Source of the DNA: Homoserinibacter sp. GY 40078
Lineage (GTDB): Bacteria > Actinomycetota > Actinomycetes > Actinomycetales > Microbacteriaceae
DNA: 64,000 nt
Assembly (NCBI RefSeq): GCF_008017545.1
Contig: NZ_VRTZ01000001.1
Span: 1,388,295-1,452,294, forward strand
Direction of reading: 5' to 3'
Shown here: positions 1 through 7,824 of the stretch, in pieces
Layout of the letters: each line of letters starts with the position of its first letter
How positions within the stretch are numbered: the stretch's first letter is position 1
Program-made: the position numbers and the translations under genes
The notes under the pieces: model-generated
The model's input: only the letters and a program-made list of their open reading frames with translations
Databases searched by the model: none
What the model was told of the DNA's origin: nothing

Positions 1-737
1 CTCGCGAGCGCGGCGGCGGTCGCGTACGAGGAGAACGCGTTCGCGAACAGCAGCAGCGTGCACGCGAGGAACGCGGGGGAGAGCACCGGAACTCCGATGC
101 GCATCCAGAAGGAGGCCGATGTGCCGCCGAGGGTGAGGTTCGCCTCGGCCCACTGCGGTTTCAGCGCGCTGAGGGCCGGCATGAAGGTGATCACCATCAG
201 CGGGATCTGGAAGAACACGTACGGGAGGATCAGACCGGGCAGCTCGTAGATCCAGGGGCCGGAGGCGAAGATGTCGATCCCCGCGCCGAGCAGCAGCTGG
301 GTGACGACGCCCTGCAGTCCGATCGTCGCGATGAACGCAAAGGCGAGCATGACCCCGCCGAACTGGGCGAAGACGCCCGCGGCGGCGTCGACCGCGGTAC
401 GGACGGCGCCGGTCTCGCGCATCCCGAGGAGGGCGTAGCAGACGAGGGCGCCGACCACCGCTCCGATGATCGCGGTGAGCGCCGACAGCCAGGCGGAGTT
501 CGCGAAGGTCGTGAGGATCACGGGGTCGCCGAGCGCGGCGATGTTGTCGAGTGTGAACGTGCCGCTCTTGTCGAAGAGTCCGGAGGCGAGCGCCAGCACC
601 GTCGGCAGGGCGAGGAAGAGCAGCAGGTAGGCGGCGAACGGCACGAGGCCGATCGCCGCGGGGATACGGGGCGCACCCCGGCGGAGCGGAGCGTCGAGCT
701 CCGCCCCGCCGAGGGTGTGCGAGGTGGGCGAGGTCAC
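1..737 (-). CDS. ABC transporter permease, partial (cut by left edge)
   Basis: About 245 residues of an inner-membrane permease are visible. It starts at a GTG (735-737) that overlaps the stop of the upstream lipoprotein gene in a GTGA arrangement, which implies translational coupling. After a short cytoplasmic N-terminus there are several hydrophobic helices: one near residues 27-50 (LVPFAAYLLLFLALP), then more around 80-105, 120-145 and 165-190. A segment near residues 195-225 resembles the EAA loop of binding-protein-dependent permeases. The pairing with a PotD/AfuA-like binding protein suggests an importer for a small cation, polyamine or similar solute. The substrate cannot be read from the sequence. 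The C-terminus and any second permease or ATPase lie outside the window. Confidence 0.85.
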   Translation of the reverse strand, partial: MTSPTSHTLGGAELDAPLRRGAPRIPAAIGLVPFAAYLLLFLALPTVLALASGLFDKSGTFTLDNIAALGDPVILTTFANSAWLSALTAIIGAVVGALVCYALLGMRETGAVRTAVDAAAGVFAQFGGVMLAFAFIATIGLQGVVTQLLLGAGIDIFASGPWIYELPGLILPYVFFQIPLMVITFMPALSALKPQWAEANLTLGGTSASFWMRIGVPVLSPAFLACTLLLFANAFSSYATAAALA

Positions 738-1867
738 TGGACCGCGGCCGCCCACTTCTCGCCGAGCAGGGTGCCGGCGTCGGTCGACTGCGCCTCGGTC
801 GGCACGACCACCGTCTCGGGCGCCTCGGGCAGCAGGGCCGCGGCATCCGCGTCGATGGTGCCGGCGTCGATCATCGCCTCCATGCGCGCGGGGCGTGCGC
901 CGCCCTGCAGCCAGAGGTTCTGCGCCTCGTCGCTGTACAGGAACTCCTGCCACAGGCGCGCGGCGGCCGGGTGCGGAGCGTCGACGTTGATGGCCTGGTT
1001 GTAGTACGCCGCGTAGCCCGTTCCCGGGAGGATGCGGATCTTCCAGTCCGCGTTGTCGGCGACGTGCGCTGCGTTGAGGTAGTCCCAGTCGAAGACGACG
1101 GGGGTCTCACCGCTCGCGACGGTCGCGCTCGTCACGTCGACCTTCAGCATGTTGCCGGCCTTGTTCAGCTCGCTGAAGAAGTCGATGCCGGGAGTGAAGT
1201 CGTCGAGCGTTCCGCCCGACTGCACCGTCGCGAGGCCGACGGCGGCGAAGGCCGCACCCGCCTGCGTGGGGTCGCCGTTGATCGCGACAGCTGCCTTGTA
1301 GTCGGAACCGAGGAGCGCGTCGAGGTCGGCCGGCTCGGCGTACTTCGAGGAGTCGTAGCCGATCGACATGTACCCGCCGTAGTCACCCACGAACAGACCC
1401 GTGGACTCCTTGAGTGCATCCGGGATGTCACCCCACGTCGCCACCTGGTAGGGCGCGAACTGGTCGGTGTTCTGGAGGGCCACGGTCAGTCCGATGTCGA
1501 AGACGTCGGGCGCGGTGTCGAGCCCCGCGTTGGTCTGCGCGGCCTGGATCTCCTCGGCGCTCGAGATGTCGGGGGAGGCCTCGTTGACGGTGATCTCGGG
1601 GTACTTGGCCTTGAACGCCTCGATGATCGCGCCGTAGTTCGCCCAGTCGTGCGGGAGCGCGATGACGTTGAGTGCGCCCTCCGCCTTCGCGGCGGTCTCG
1701 AGGTCGGCGAGCGTGCCGAAGTCGGTGAGGCTCGTCGCGGTGGCCGCGACGTCGTCCGAATCGGATCCGGTGGTGGAGTCGCCCGCGCAGCCGGCGAGCA
1801 CGACGGCCGCCGCAGCGAGCACGGCGACACCCGCGATGCGGTGACGGATGGGGAGAAGGGTGGTCAT
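734..1867 (-). CDS. ABC transporter substrate-binding lipoprotein (family 1 / PotD-like)
   Basis: This 377-residue protein has a lipoprotein signal: basic start, hydrophobic stretch, then the lipobox LAGC with the lipidated Cys near residue 26. A Ser/Asp-rich linker and a periplasmic-binding fold follow (ALPHDWANYGAIIEAFKAKY near residues 60-80). It should be anchored outside the membrane and deliver its ligand to the permease encoded immediately downstream. I chose the ATG at 1865-1867 because it gives a proper signal peptide and has a GAGAGGA ribosome site just upstream; a longer reading to 2002 would add 45 non-signal residues. The family resembles spermidine/putrescine, iron(III) and thiamine binders, so the ligand is unassigned. 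Confidence 0.85.
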   Translation of the reverse strand: MTTLLPIRHRIAGVAVLAAAAVVLAGCAGDSTTGSDSDDVAATATSLTDFGTLADLETAAKAEGALNVIALPHDWANYGAIIEAFKAKYPEITVNEASPDISSAEEIQAAQTNAGLDTAPDVFDIGLTVALQNTDQFAPYQVATWGDIPDALKESTGLFVGDYGGYMSIGYDSSKYAEPADLDALLGSDYKAAVAINGDPTQAGAAFAAVGLATVQSGGTLDDFTPGIDFFSELNKAGNMLKVDVTSATVASGETPVVFDWDYLNAAHVADNADWKIRILPGTGYAAYYNQAINVDAPHPAAARLWQEFLYSDEAQNLWLQGGARPARMEAMIDAGTIDADAAALLPEAPETVVVPTEAQSTDAGTLLGEKWAAAVQ

Positions 1868-2025
1868 GGGGATGCTGTCCTCTCGGTGATGACGCGCCGG
1901 GGCGCGATGGGCCGACGGTATGCACGCGCGGTGTCCATCAGGTCGGCTCCCGGTGAACGGAACGTGCTGCCTCGGTAACGAGGTGGGAGCGCTACCACGC
2001 ACCCGCCGGGGAATACACGGGTGCC

Positions 2026-2031
2026 TAGACT
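2026..2031 (+). promoter_or_regulatory. -10 box TAGACT of the AI-2E family gene
   Basis: TAGACT ends 6 bases before the ATG at 2038. That places the predicted transcription start at or next to the start codon, so the mRNA would be leaderless. Confidence 0.55.
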
Positions 2032-2037
2032 TGAGGG

Positions 2038-3231
2038 ATGGTCCTCGGATTCCGCAGCGAACGTGCTCGCGACGAGGAGGCGCGCCGTCAGGCGGATGCC
2101 CGGGTAGCCGATGCGGTGCCGCCCGGCATGCGGATCGCGGCAGCGTGGTCGTGGCGGCTGCTCGTCGTCGCGGGCGTCCTCGCCGTGTTCGTCTTCCTGA
2201 TCATCCAGCTGCGCCTCATCGTCGTCCCCCTCCTCGTGGCGTTGCTTCTCGCGGCGCTTCTCGTCCCGTTCTCGAACTGGCTGCAACGGCACCGATGGCC
2301 GAAGTGGCTCGCGGTGGCGGTGTCCGAGGTCGGGATCCTGGCCGTCCTCGGCGGGCTCATCTGGCTCACCGTGAGCACCGTCGTGAGCGGCTACCCGGCT
2401 CTCGTCGATCAGACGCTCGTGCGCTGGGAGGAGCTGAAGGACTGGCTGCTGACCTCGCCGCTGCACCTCTCCGAGATCGACATCAACGCGTGGGCGGAGG
2501 GGTTCCTCACCTCTCTGCGCGAGGACACCAGCTCGCTCTGGTCGGGAGCCCTCTCGGTGGGCTCGAGCGTCGGCCACTTCCTCGCCGGCTTCCTCCTCGT
2601 GCTCTTCGCGACGCTGTTCATCCTCATCGACGGGCGTGGCATCTGGATGTGGATCGTCCGCCTCTTCCCGCGTCGGGCTCGTTCCGCGATCGTGGGCGGC
2701 GGCGAGGCCGGATGGATCACGCTCTCGAACTTCGTACGCGTGCAGGTGCTCGTGGCCTTCATCGACGCCGTCGGGATCGGCCTCGGCGCGTTCATCCTGG
2801 GACTGTTCTACGACGGCTTCCCGCTCGTCGTGCCGATCGCGATCCTCGTCTTCCTCGGTTCATTCATCCCCGTGGTCGGCGCCGTGGTGTCGGGTGCGCT
2901 CGCGGTGTTCATCGCGCTCGTCTTCATGGGCCCGTGGCAGGCGTTCGTGATGCTGCTCATCGTGATCGGCGTCCAGCAGCTCGAGGGGCACGTCTTGCAG
3001 CCGTTCCTCGTGGGCAACGCCGTGAAGGTGCACCCGTTGGCGGTCGTGATCGTCGTCGGGGCGGGCGGCTTCTTGGCGGGCATTCCGGGCGCCCTGTTCG
3101 CGGTGCCGCTCACGGCGACCGTGAACGCGATCGTCGTCTACATCGCCCGTGGCGACTGGCGCACGAACCCGCATCCGCGTGCGGCTGATGTGCTCCCCTC
3201 CCGGAGAGGCGCAGCGGCACGTGACAGCTGA
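2038..3231 (+). CDS. AI-2E family transporter (DUF20)
   Basis: A 397-residue polytopic membrane protein. Two closely spaced helices occur near residues 38-82 (VVAGVLAVFVFLIIQL and the following stretch), one near 95-120, a soluble insert at 125-180, and a cluster of helices from 180 to 365 containing the typical FIPVVGAVVSGALAV and GVQQLEGHVLQPFLVG segments. This is the family layout, and the length is normal. Members have been linked to autoinducer-2 export or Na+/H+ antiport, but the substrate here is unknown. The last 11 bases overlap the ilvA start. The gene has its own TAGACT -10 box 6 bases before the ATG. Confidence 0.9.
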   Translation: MVLGFRSERARDEEARRQADARVADAVPPGMRIAAAWSWRLLVVAGVLAVFVFLIIQLRLIVVPLLVALLLAALLVPFSNWLQRHRWPKWLAVAVSEVGILAVLGGLIWLTVSTVVSGYPALVDQTLVRWEELKDWLLTSPLHLSEIDINAWAEGFLTSLREDTSSLWSGALSVGSSVGHFLAGFLLVLFATLFILIDGRGIWMWIVRLFPRRARSAIVGGGEAGWITLSNFVRVQVLVAFIDAVGIGLGAFILGLFYDGFPLVVPIAILVFLGSFIPVVGAVVSGALAVFIALVFMGPWQAFVMLLIVIGVQQLEGHVLQPFLVGNAVKVHPLAVVIVVGAGGFLAGIPGALFAVPLTATVNAIVVYIARGDWRTNPHPRAADVLPSRRGAAARDS

Positions 3232-4462
3232 GCTCCCCGGACCCTCGCTCGCCGAGATCCGCGCCGCCCGGGAGCGCGCCTCCGCGGTCGCGGTCGTGAC
3301 TCCCCTGGAGGAGTCGCGCTTTCTCTCCGATGTTCTCGGCGCTCCGGTGCACCTCAAGGCCGAGAATCTGCAGCGCACCGGGTCGTACAAGATCCGTGGC
3401 GCGTATAACCGTCTCTCCCAGCTGAGTGCCGAAGAGCGTGAGCGCGGCGTCGTGGCGGCCTCGGCCGGCAACCACGCGCAGGGGGTGGCGCTCGCCGCGC
3501 GCGAGCTCGGCATCCACGCGACGATCTTCATGCCGATCGGCGTCGCCCTGCCGAAGCTGCAGGCGACGCGCAACTACGGTGCGGATGTCGTGCTGCACGG
3601 CCACGTGGTGGATGAGACGCTGCAAGCCGCGGCCGAGTTCGCGGAGCGGACCGGAGCGGTGCTGATCCCTCCTTTCGATCACCCGGACATCGTCGCCGGG
3701 CAGGGTGGCCTCGCGCTCGAGATCCTCGAGCAGTTGCCCGATGTGGCGAACGTCATCGTGCCGATCGGGGGAGGCGGGCTCATCTCGGGCATCGCATCCG
3801 CCTTCGCGCAGCTCGAACCGGAGCTCGGGCGGCGGGTGCGCGTGATCGGTGTCCAGGCCGAGAACGCCGCGTCGTTTACTCACTCGCTTGCGGCCGGCGA
3901 GCCGGTGGCCGTCGCGACGGCACCCACGATCGCCGATGGGATCGCGGTCGGGCGCCCCGGGGAGCTGAACTTCGCAATCATTCGCGAGGCCGTCGATCAG
4001 GTGGTCACGGTCCACGATGACGACACGGCCCGTGCTCTCGTGGTGCTGCTGGAGCGGGCGAAGCTCGTCGTCGAGCCCGCGGGCGCCGTCGGCGTCGCCG
4101 CGATGCTCACCGGACGCATCGAGGTGGAGGGGCCCACGGTCGTCATGCTCAGCGGGGGCAACATCGACCCGATGGTCATGGAGCGCGTCATCAGCCGCGG
4201 CTTGGCCGCGTCGCAGCGCTACCTCAAGGTCAACATCCCGCTGCCGGATCGCCCGGGTCAGCTCGCGCGGATCGCCGAGCTCATCGCGGAGGCGAATGCG
4301 AACGTGGTCGAGGTGCTGCACACGCGGCACGGCATCGGTCTGCAGATCAGCGAGGTCGAGATCGAGATCCACATGGAGACTCGCGGCTCCGAGCATGCGG
4401 AGCTCGTGCTGCGCCGGTTGCGTGAAGCGGGCTACAGCCCCCGCGTCGACGGCACGGTGTGA
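3221..4462 (+). CDS. ilvA: threonine ammonia-lyase with ACT domain
   Basis: A 413-residue PLP enzyme that deaminates L-threonine to 2-oxobutanoate, the first step towards isoleucine. The PLP lysine is Lys57 in SYKIRGAYN, and the phosphate-binding glycine loop is GGGGL at residues 183-187. Residues from about 330 to the end form an ACT-type regulatory domain (NIPLPDRPGQLARIAEL). The length and single C-terminal ACT domain fit the shorter IlvA/TdcB-type enzymes of actinobacteria. I chose the GTG at 3221 because GGAGAGG lies 11 bases upstream; an ATG at 3149 would overlap the previous gene by more than 80 bases. The 11-base overlap with the AI-2E gene suggests co-transcription. Confidence 0.93.
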   Translation: MTAELPGPSLAEIRAARERASAVAVVTPLEESRFLSDVLGAPVHLKAENLQRTGSYKIRGAYNRLSQLSAEERERGVVAASAGNHAQGVALAARELGIHATIFMPIGVALPKLQATRNYGADVVLHGHVVDETLQAAAEFAERTGAVLIPPFDHPDIVAGQGGLALEILEQLPDVANVIVPIGGGGLISGIASAFAQLEPELGRRVRVIGVQAENAASFTHSLAAGEPVAVATAPTIADGIAVGRPGELNFAIIREAVDQVVTVHDDDTARALVVLLERAKLVVEPAGAVGVAAMLTGRIEVEGPTVVMLSGGNIDPMVMERVISRGLAASQRYLKVNIPLPDRPGQLARIAELIAEANANVVEVLHTRHGIGLQISEVEIEIHMETRGSEHAELVLRRLREAGYSPRVDGTV

Positions 4463-4495
4463 GCCGTCGGGCTTGCGGAGCGCCGGGGGCGTCCC

Positions 4496-4526
4496 TAATA
4501 TAAGCGGAAACCTATAGAAGGGTTTC
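4496..4526 (+). promoter_or_regulatory. promoter and candidate ArsR operator
   Basis: An AT-rich patch (TAATATAAG, 4496-4504) that could act as -10 is followed by a perfect inverted repeat, GAAACC (4507-4512), 8-base spacer, GGTTTC (4521-4526). The repeat covers the AGAAGGG ribosome site and ends two bases before the ATG at 4529. An operator here would let the ArsR protein encoded by the second gene block its own operon. Binding is inferred, not shown. Confidence 0.5.
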
Positions 4527-4528
4527 GC

Positions 4529-5188
4529 ATGGCACTCATCTCGGATCCGCTCGGCATCGCCGGCCTCGTCTCACGTGAGCTGAGGGCGGGCGAGCGCGAC
4601 GGCGTCCCCACCCGCATCGTGGTCGCGCGCCGCGAGTACGCGACCGACATCGCGGACCTGTGGAACGCACTCACGGATCCCGAGCGCATCCCACGGTGGT
4701 TCCTGCCGATCTCGGGAGAGCTCACCCCCGGCGGCCGCTATGCGCTCACCGGGAATGCCTCCGGGACGATCGAGAGCTGCGACGCCCCCCACCGGTTCTC
4801 GCTCACCTGGGAGGCCATGGGTCAGGTGTCGTGGGTTGCTGTGACCCTAGAGCCCGCCGAGCGCGGCACAGTGATGCAGCTTGAGCACGAGGCGTCCGTC
4901 GACCCGGGGTTCTGGTCCACGTTCGGGCCCGGTGCCGTGGGCATCGGGTGGGACGGAGCGCTCATGGGGCTCGGCCTCTACCTCGAGAGCGGCACGTCAG
5001 CCGATCCGTCCGACGTGGCCGCGTTCCCCTTCACGGACGAGGGGCGGGTCTTCCACCGCGCCGCCTCGGACGGGTGGACGGAGGCTGCGATCTCCGGGGG
5101 AGAAGACCCCGAGGCGATGCGTGAGGCGGGCGATCGGGCGTATGCGTTCTACACGACCCTGCCCGAGGGCACGGACGCCCCGGAGTGA
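4529..5188 (+). CDS. SRPBCC (AHSA1-like) domain protein
   Basis: A 219-residue soluble protein with the START/Bet v1-type fold found in activator-of-Hsp90-like proteins. The typical elements are ATDIADLWNALTDPERIPRW near residues 32-51, the GDVRPGG-type turn (ELTPGGRY), and the SLTWEAMGQVSWVAVTLEP strand region near residues 90-108. Its last bases overlap the start of an ArsR regulator (GTGA). This pairing is very common in actinobacteria, where the SRPBCC partner probably binds a hydrophobic ligand. No ligand can be assigned. The promoter region carries an inverted repeat that may be the operator of the downstream regulator. Confidence 0.88.
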   Translation: MALISDPLGIAGLVSRELRAGERDGVPTRIVVARREYATDIADLWNALTDPERIPRWFLPISGELTPGGRYALTGNASGTIESCDAPHRFSLTWEAMGQVSWVAVTLEPAERGTVMQLEHEASVDPGFWSTFGPGAVGIGWDGALMGLGLYLESGTSADPSDVAAFPFTDEGRVFHRAASDGWTEAAISGGEDPEAMREAGDRAYAFYTTLPEGTDAPE

Positions 5189-5598
5189 GCGCTCCCGCAT
5201 CCGAGGTCGTGTTCGAGGCGCTCGGCGATCCGGTGCGTCGCGTCATCGTGCGCCTCGTGGCGGCCGGCGAGCAGCCAGCCGGCGCCGTCGTCGAGGGCGT
5301 GCAGAGGCTCCATCCGATCTCGCAGCCGTCCGTGTCGCAGCATCTCAAGGTGCTCCGGGAGGCGGGCGTGCTGTCGGTGCGAGCCGAGGGCACCCGCAGG
5401 TTCTACGCTCTCGATGCCGCTGCGATAGTCGCCGCCCGGGAGTGGCTCGACGCGCTGGTCGCCGATCCGCTCACGAGCCTCGCGAATCCCCTCGACGCCC
5501 TCAGCACCGAGATCGCGCGTGGCGCGCGCGAACGCCGGAACGCTGTGCCGACCGTCACAGACGAGGCGCCGCGCCCGGAGCGTCGCGACACCGCATGA
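5185..5598 (+). CDS. ArsR-family HTH transcriptional regulator
   Basis: A 137-residue winged helix-turn-helix protein. The N-terminal part reads FEALGDPVRRVIVRLVAAGE, followed by the recognition-helix segment QPSVSQHLKVLREAGVLSV near residues 48-66 and the wing AEGTRRFYAL. There is no Cys-Val-Cys metal motif, so it is a metal-independent type, as is usual for regulators paired with SRPBCC proteins. It starts at a GTG inside the stop of the preceding gene, so the two are coupled. Autorepression through the inverted repeat at 4507-4526 is the likely control. The tail past residue 115 is low-complexity and charged. Confidence 0.88.
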   Translation: MSAPASEVVFEALGDPVRRVIVRLVAAGEQPAGAVVEGVQRLHPISQPSVSQHLKVLREAGVLSVRAEGTRRFYALDAAAIVAAREWLDALVADPLTSLANPLDALSTEIARGARERRNAVPTVTDEAPRPERRDTA

Positions 5599-5616
5599 CG
5601 CGGTGGCTCGGCTGGA

Positions 5617-6102
5617 TCAGCCCCGGAAGGTCTCCACGCCGACGATCTCGACCGTGATGTCGCGCCCGTTGGGTGCCGTGTAGGTCGTCGACTCTCCGAC
5701 TGCCAAGCCGATGATCGCCTGACCGATCGGGCTCGACTCCGGATACACGTCGAGGTCCTCCGCGTCGGCAGCGATCTCGCGGTTGCCGAGGAGGAACACC
5801 GACTCGTCGCCGGCGATCTTGGCGGTCACGAGCATGCCCGGCATGACGGTGCCGTCGGATTCCGGCGCCTCGCCGACAGTGGCGGAACGCAGCAGCTGCG
5901 TGAGCTGCCGGATGCGGGCCTCGATCTTGCCCTGCTCGTCCTTGGCGGCGTGGTAGCCGCCGTTCTCCTTGAGGTCGCCCTCCTCGCGTGCCGCCTCGAT
6001 CTTCTTGGCGATATCCACGCGCGCCGGGCCCTCGAGTTCGGCCAGCTCAGCCGCGAGACGGTCGTACGACTCCTGAGTCAGCCAGGTCGTGGTGTCGGGC
6101 AT
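5617..6102 (-). CDS. greA: transcription elongation factor GreA
   Basis: A 161-residue GreA. The N-terminal coiled coil (ESYDRLAAELAELEGP onward, to about residue 80) holds the acidic tip, including EEGDLKENGGYHAA, and the C-terminal FKBP-like domain ends with YTAPNGRDITVEIV. It stimulates RNA polymerase to cleave backtracked transcripts. The ATG at 6102 is preceded by GAGGAG, and further-upstream in-frame starts lack this. Transcription converges on the ArsR gene, with 18 bases between the stops. The neighbour upstream on the same strand is the DUF4307 gene, as in other actinobacteria. Confidence 0.95.
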   Translation of the reverse strand: MPDTTTWLTQESYDRLAAELAELEGPARVDIAKKIEAAREEGDLKENGGYHAAKDEQGKIEARIRQLTQLLRSATVGEAPESDGTVMPGMLVTAKIAGDESVFLLGNREIAADAEDLDVYPESSPIGQAIIGLAVGESTTYTAPNGRDITVEIVGVETFRG

Positions 6103-6208
6103 AGTGCTCCTCACAAACAATCGAGACCGGCACCAGGCCGGTCTCAGCAGGGGATGTGTTCCGGCAATGGTAGGCCATTCGGCCGATCCCCGCACCTGGC
6201 CTGTGGAC

Positions 6209-6607
6209 TCAGACGAGCCAGCAGCGGAACACCGAACCACCGACCGACGGCTCGCTCGTGCGCAGCGTCTCGCTCAGCATCCGCGTGGTCTCGGGTGAGG
6301 CAGGCACCTCGACGATCTTCCAGCCGATCACCGCGTGCTTCTCGCTCACCGCCTTGATCGCGCACGTCACATCCGACTCGGCCGGGGCCGTCAGCTGCCA
6401 GCGCACCTCGACCGAGGTGTCCGAGAGGGTCTCGAAGCCGACATCCTTCGTCTCGAGGGATGCGCCGGGGCCGAGAAGGCCGACCCACACCACCCATGCG
6501 ATGACCACCACGGTGACCCCGATCGCGGCGAGGATCGCGACCGCACGCGTCCGTGCGCGCCGGGCGGGACTGCGCCCGTACCGGGTGTCGAGCTCGCTCG
6601 CGGTCAT
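6209..6607 (-). CDS. DUF4307 membrane protein
   Basis: A 132-residue protein with one transmembrane helix near residues 22-47 (AVAILAAIGVTVVVIAWVVW) and an extracytoplasmic beta-rich domain. That domain contains SVEVRWQLTAP and the conserved cysteine in DVTCAIKA (residue 82), plus a second cysteine near the end (FRCW). This is the DUF4307 pattern, known from actinobacterial genes between greA and mca. The ATG is preceded by GAGGAGGG. The function is unknown; the two extracytoplasmic cysteines could form a disulfide. Confidence 0.88.
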   Translation of the reverse strand: MTASELDTRYGRSPARRARTRAVAILAAIGVTVVVIAWVVWVGLLGPGASLETKDVGFETLSDTSVEVRWQLTAPAESDVTCAIKAVSEKHAVIGWKIVEVPASPETTRMLSETLRTSEPSVGGSVFRCWLV

Positions 6608-6666
6608 GACCCTCCTCGGGGCGGTTTACCCTGGAACCAGGCTATTCGGTTCGCGGAAGGGCGACA

Positions 6667-6924
6667 GTGCTGCAGATCCTCCGGGCGGCGACCCCGACCC
6701 CGACTCCCACCCCGTTCGATCCGAATCTTGTCACCCCGGGTGTTGTCGGGTTCTTCGTGACGCTCGGGCTCATCGTCGCCACGATCCTGATCCTCGTCGA
6801 CATGAATCGGCGGACGCGCCGCGTGCGGTACCGCGCCGAGATCGCGGAGCGGCTGGATGCCGAAGAGGCCGCGGCGAGCGAGCAGGCCGGCGGCGATCCG
6901 CAGGACGATACAAGCTCCGTCTAG
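6667..6924 (+). CDS. small membrane protein, uncharacterised
   Basis: An 85-residue protein. A Thr-Pro run (ATPTPTPTP, residues 8-16) precedes one transmembrane helix, VVGFFVTLGLIVATILILV, near residues 26-44. A basic patch (RRTRRVRYR) and an acidic, Ala-rich tail follow. This matches the small unnamed protein that sits beside mca in many actinobacteria, but mca itself is absent here. It starts at a GTG with GGAAGGG about 7 bases upstream. The stop overlaps that of the convergent hemolysin-III gene by 4 bases. The function is unknown. Confidence 0.7.
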   Translation: MLQILRAATPTPTPTPFDPNLVTPGVVGFFVTLGLIVATILILVDMNRRTRRVRYRAEIAERLDAEEAAASEQAGGDPQDDTSSV

Positions 6925-7715
6925 ACCGCGACCGGGTTCATCACGATGAGCAGGATCGCCGTCCAGTGGCAGAGGAACGCGATGACCGTGCAGGCGTGGA
7001 ACAGCTCGTGGAATCCGAAGACGCCGGGCACGGGATTGGGGCGCTTCAGCGCGTAGAACACGGCGCCGACCGTGTAGGCGACCCCACCGACCAGCACGAG
7101 CACCATCATCGCGACGTTCGCCTGCACGAGATCGACGACGTACATCATCGCTGCCCAGCCGAGAGCCACGTAGAGCGGCACGTAGAGCCAGCGTGGCGCC
7201 TTCAGCCAGAAGATACGGAATCCGATCCCGAGCAGCGCCCCGCCCCACACGATCGACAGCAGCACGACCGCCTTATCGGTGGGAAGCGCACAGACTGCGA
7301 GTGGCGTGTAGGTACCGGCGATGAGCAGGAAGATGTTCGAGTGGTCGAGGCGACGGAACACCGCCTTGACGTTCGGCGACCAGTTGAAGCGGTGATACGT
7401 GGCCGAGATGCCGAAGAGGAGGAGCGAGCTCGCCATGAACACCGCTGACGCCCACTTGGCGGGGGCGCCGTCGGCAAGCGTGATGAGCAGCACGCCGCCC
7501 GCGATGGCGACCGGGAAGGTACCGGCGTGCAGCCATCCGCGCCAGGTCGGCTTCTTCTCGATCGCCGGATGATCGAGTTCGTCCTCGAGGAGTGGCAGGT
7601 TCGGCAGGCCCGCAGCGGGTTCGCGCGACGCTTCCGCCTCCGCCTGCGAGGCGTCGTCGGCCAGCGCCTCGGCTGGCTCGTGGGGCGTCTGGGTCGGGTC
7701 CGCTCGGCCGCTCAT
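6921..7715 (-). CDS. trhA: hemolysin III / TrhA family membrane protein (PAQR)
   Basis: A 264-residue protein. An acidic N-terminal tail of about 60 residues precedes seven predicted helices. The conserved metal-site motifs of the family are visible: ISATYHRFNW, RRLDHSNIFLLIAGTYTP and the late FGFHELFHACTVIAFLCHW. The family is linked to membrane-energetics homeostasis and, weakly, to haemolysis. I chose the ATG at 7715 because TACCAT lies exactly 6 bases upstream, giving a leaderless transcript; an earlier ATG at 7781 would add 22 residues upstream of that promoter. It is divergent from uppS. Confidence 0.88.
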   Translation of the reverse strand: MSGRADPTQTPHEPAEALADDASQAEAEASREPAAGLPNLPLLEDELDHPAIEKKPTWRGWLHAGTFPVAIAGGVLLITLADGAPAKWASAVFMASSLLLFGISATYHRFNWSPNVKAVFRRLDHSNIFLLIAGTYTPLAVCALPTDKAVVLLSIVWGGALLGIGFRIFWLKAPRWLYVPLYVALGWAAMMYVVDLVQANVAMMVLVLVGGVAYTVGAVFYALKRPNPVPGVFGFHELFHACTVIAFLCHWTAILLIVMNPVAV

Positions 7716-7824
7716 GTCGCGATGGTAGACCGCGCGCTTCTGTACCGGCTGAGAACTGTCGGCAACGCACAGTTCGCGCACCGGTGCGCACCGCGCACCT
7801 AGCCGGGTCGGCTACCGTAGCTCC
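7716..7824. promoter_or_regulatory. divergent trhA/uppS promoter region with two inverted repeats
   Basis: On the minus strand TACCAT (7722-7727) lies 6 bases before the trhA ATG. On the plus strand TACCGT (7813-7818) lies 6 bases before the uppS GTG. Between them are the inverted repeat GAACTGT (7753-7759) / ACAGTTC (7769-7775) and, directly next to it, the perfect 14-bp palindrome GCGCACCGGTGCGC (7776-7789). Both could be protein-binding sites; no regulator can be named. Confidence 0.45.
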
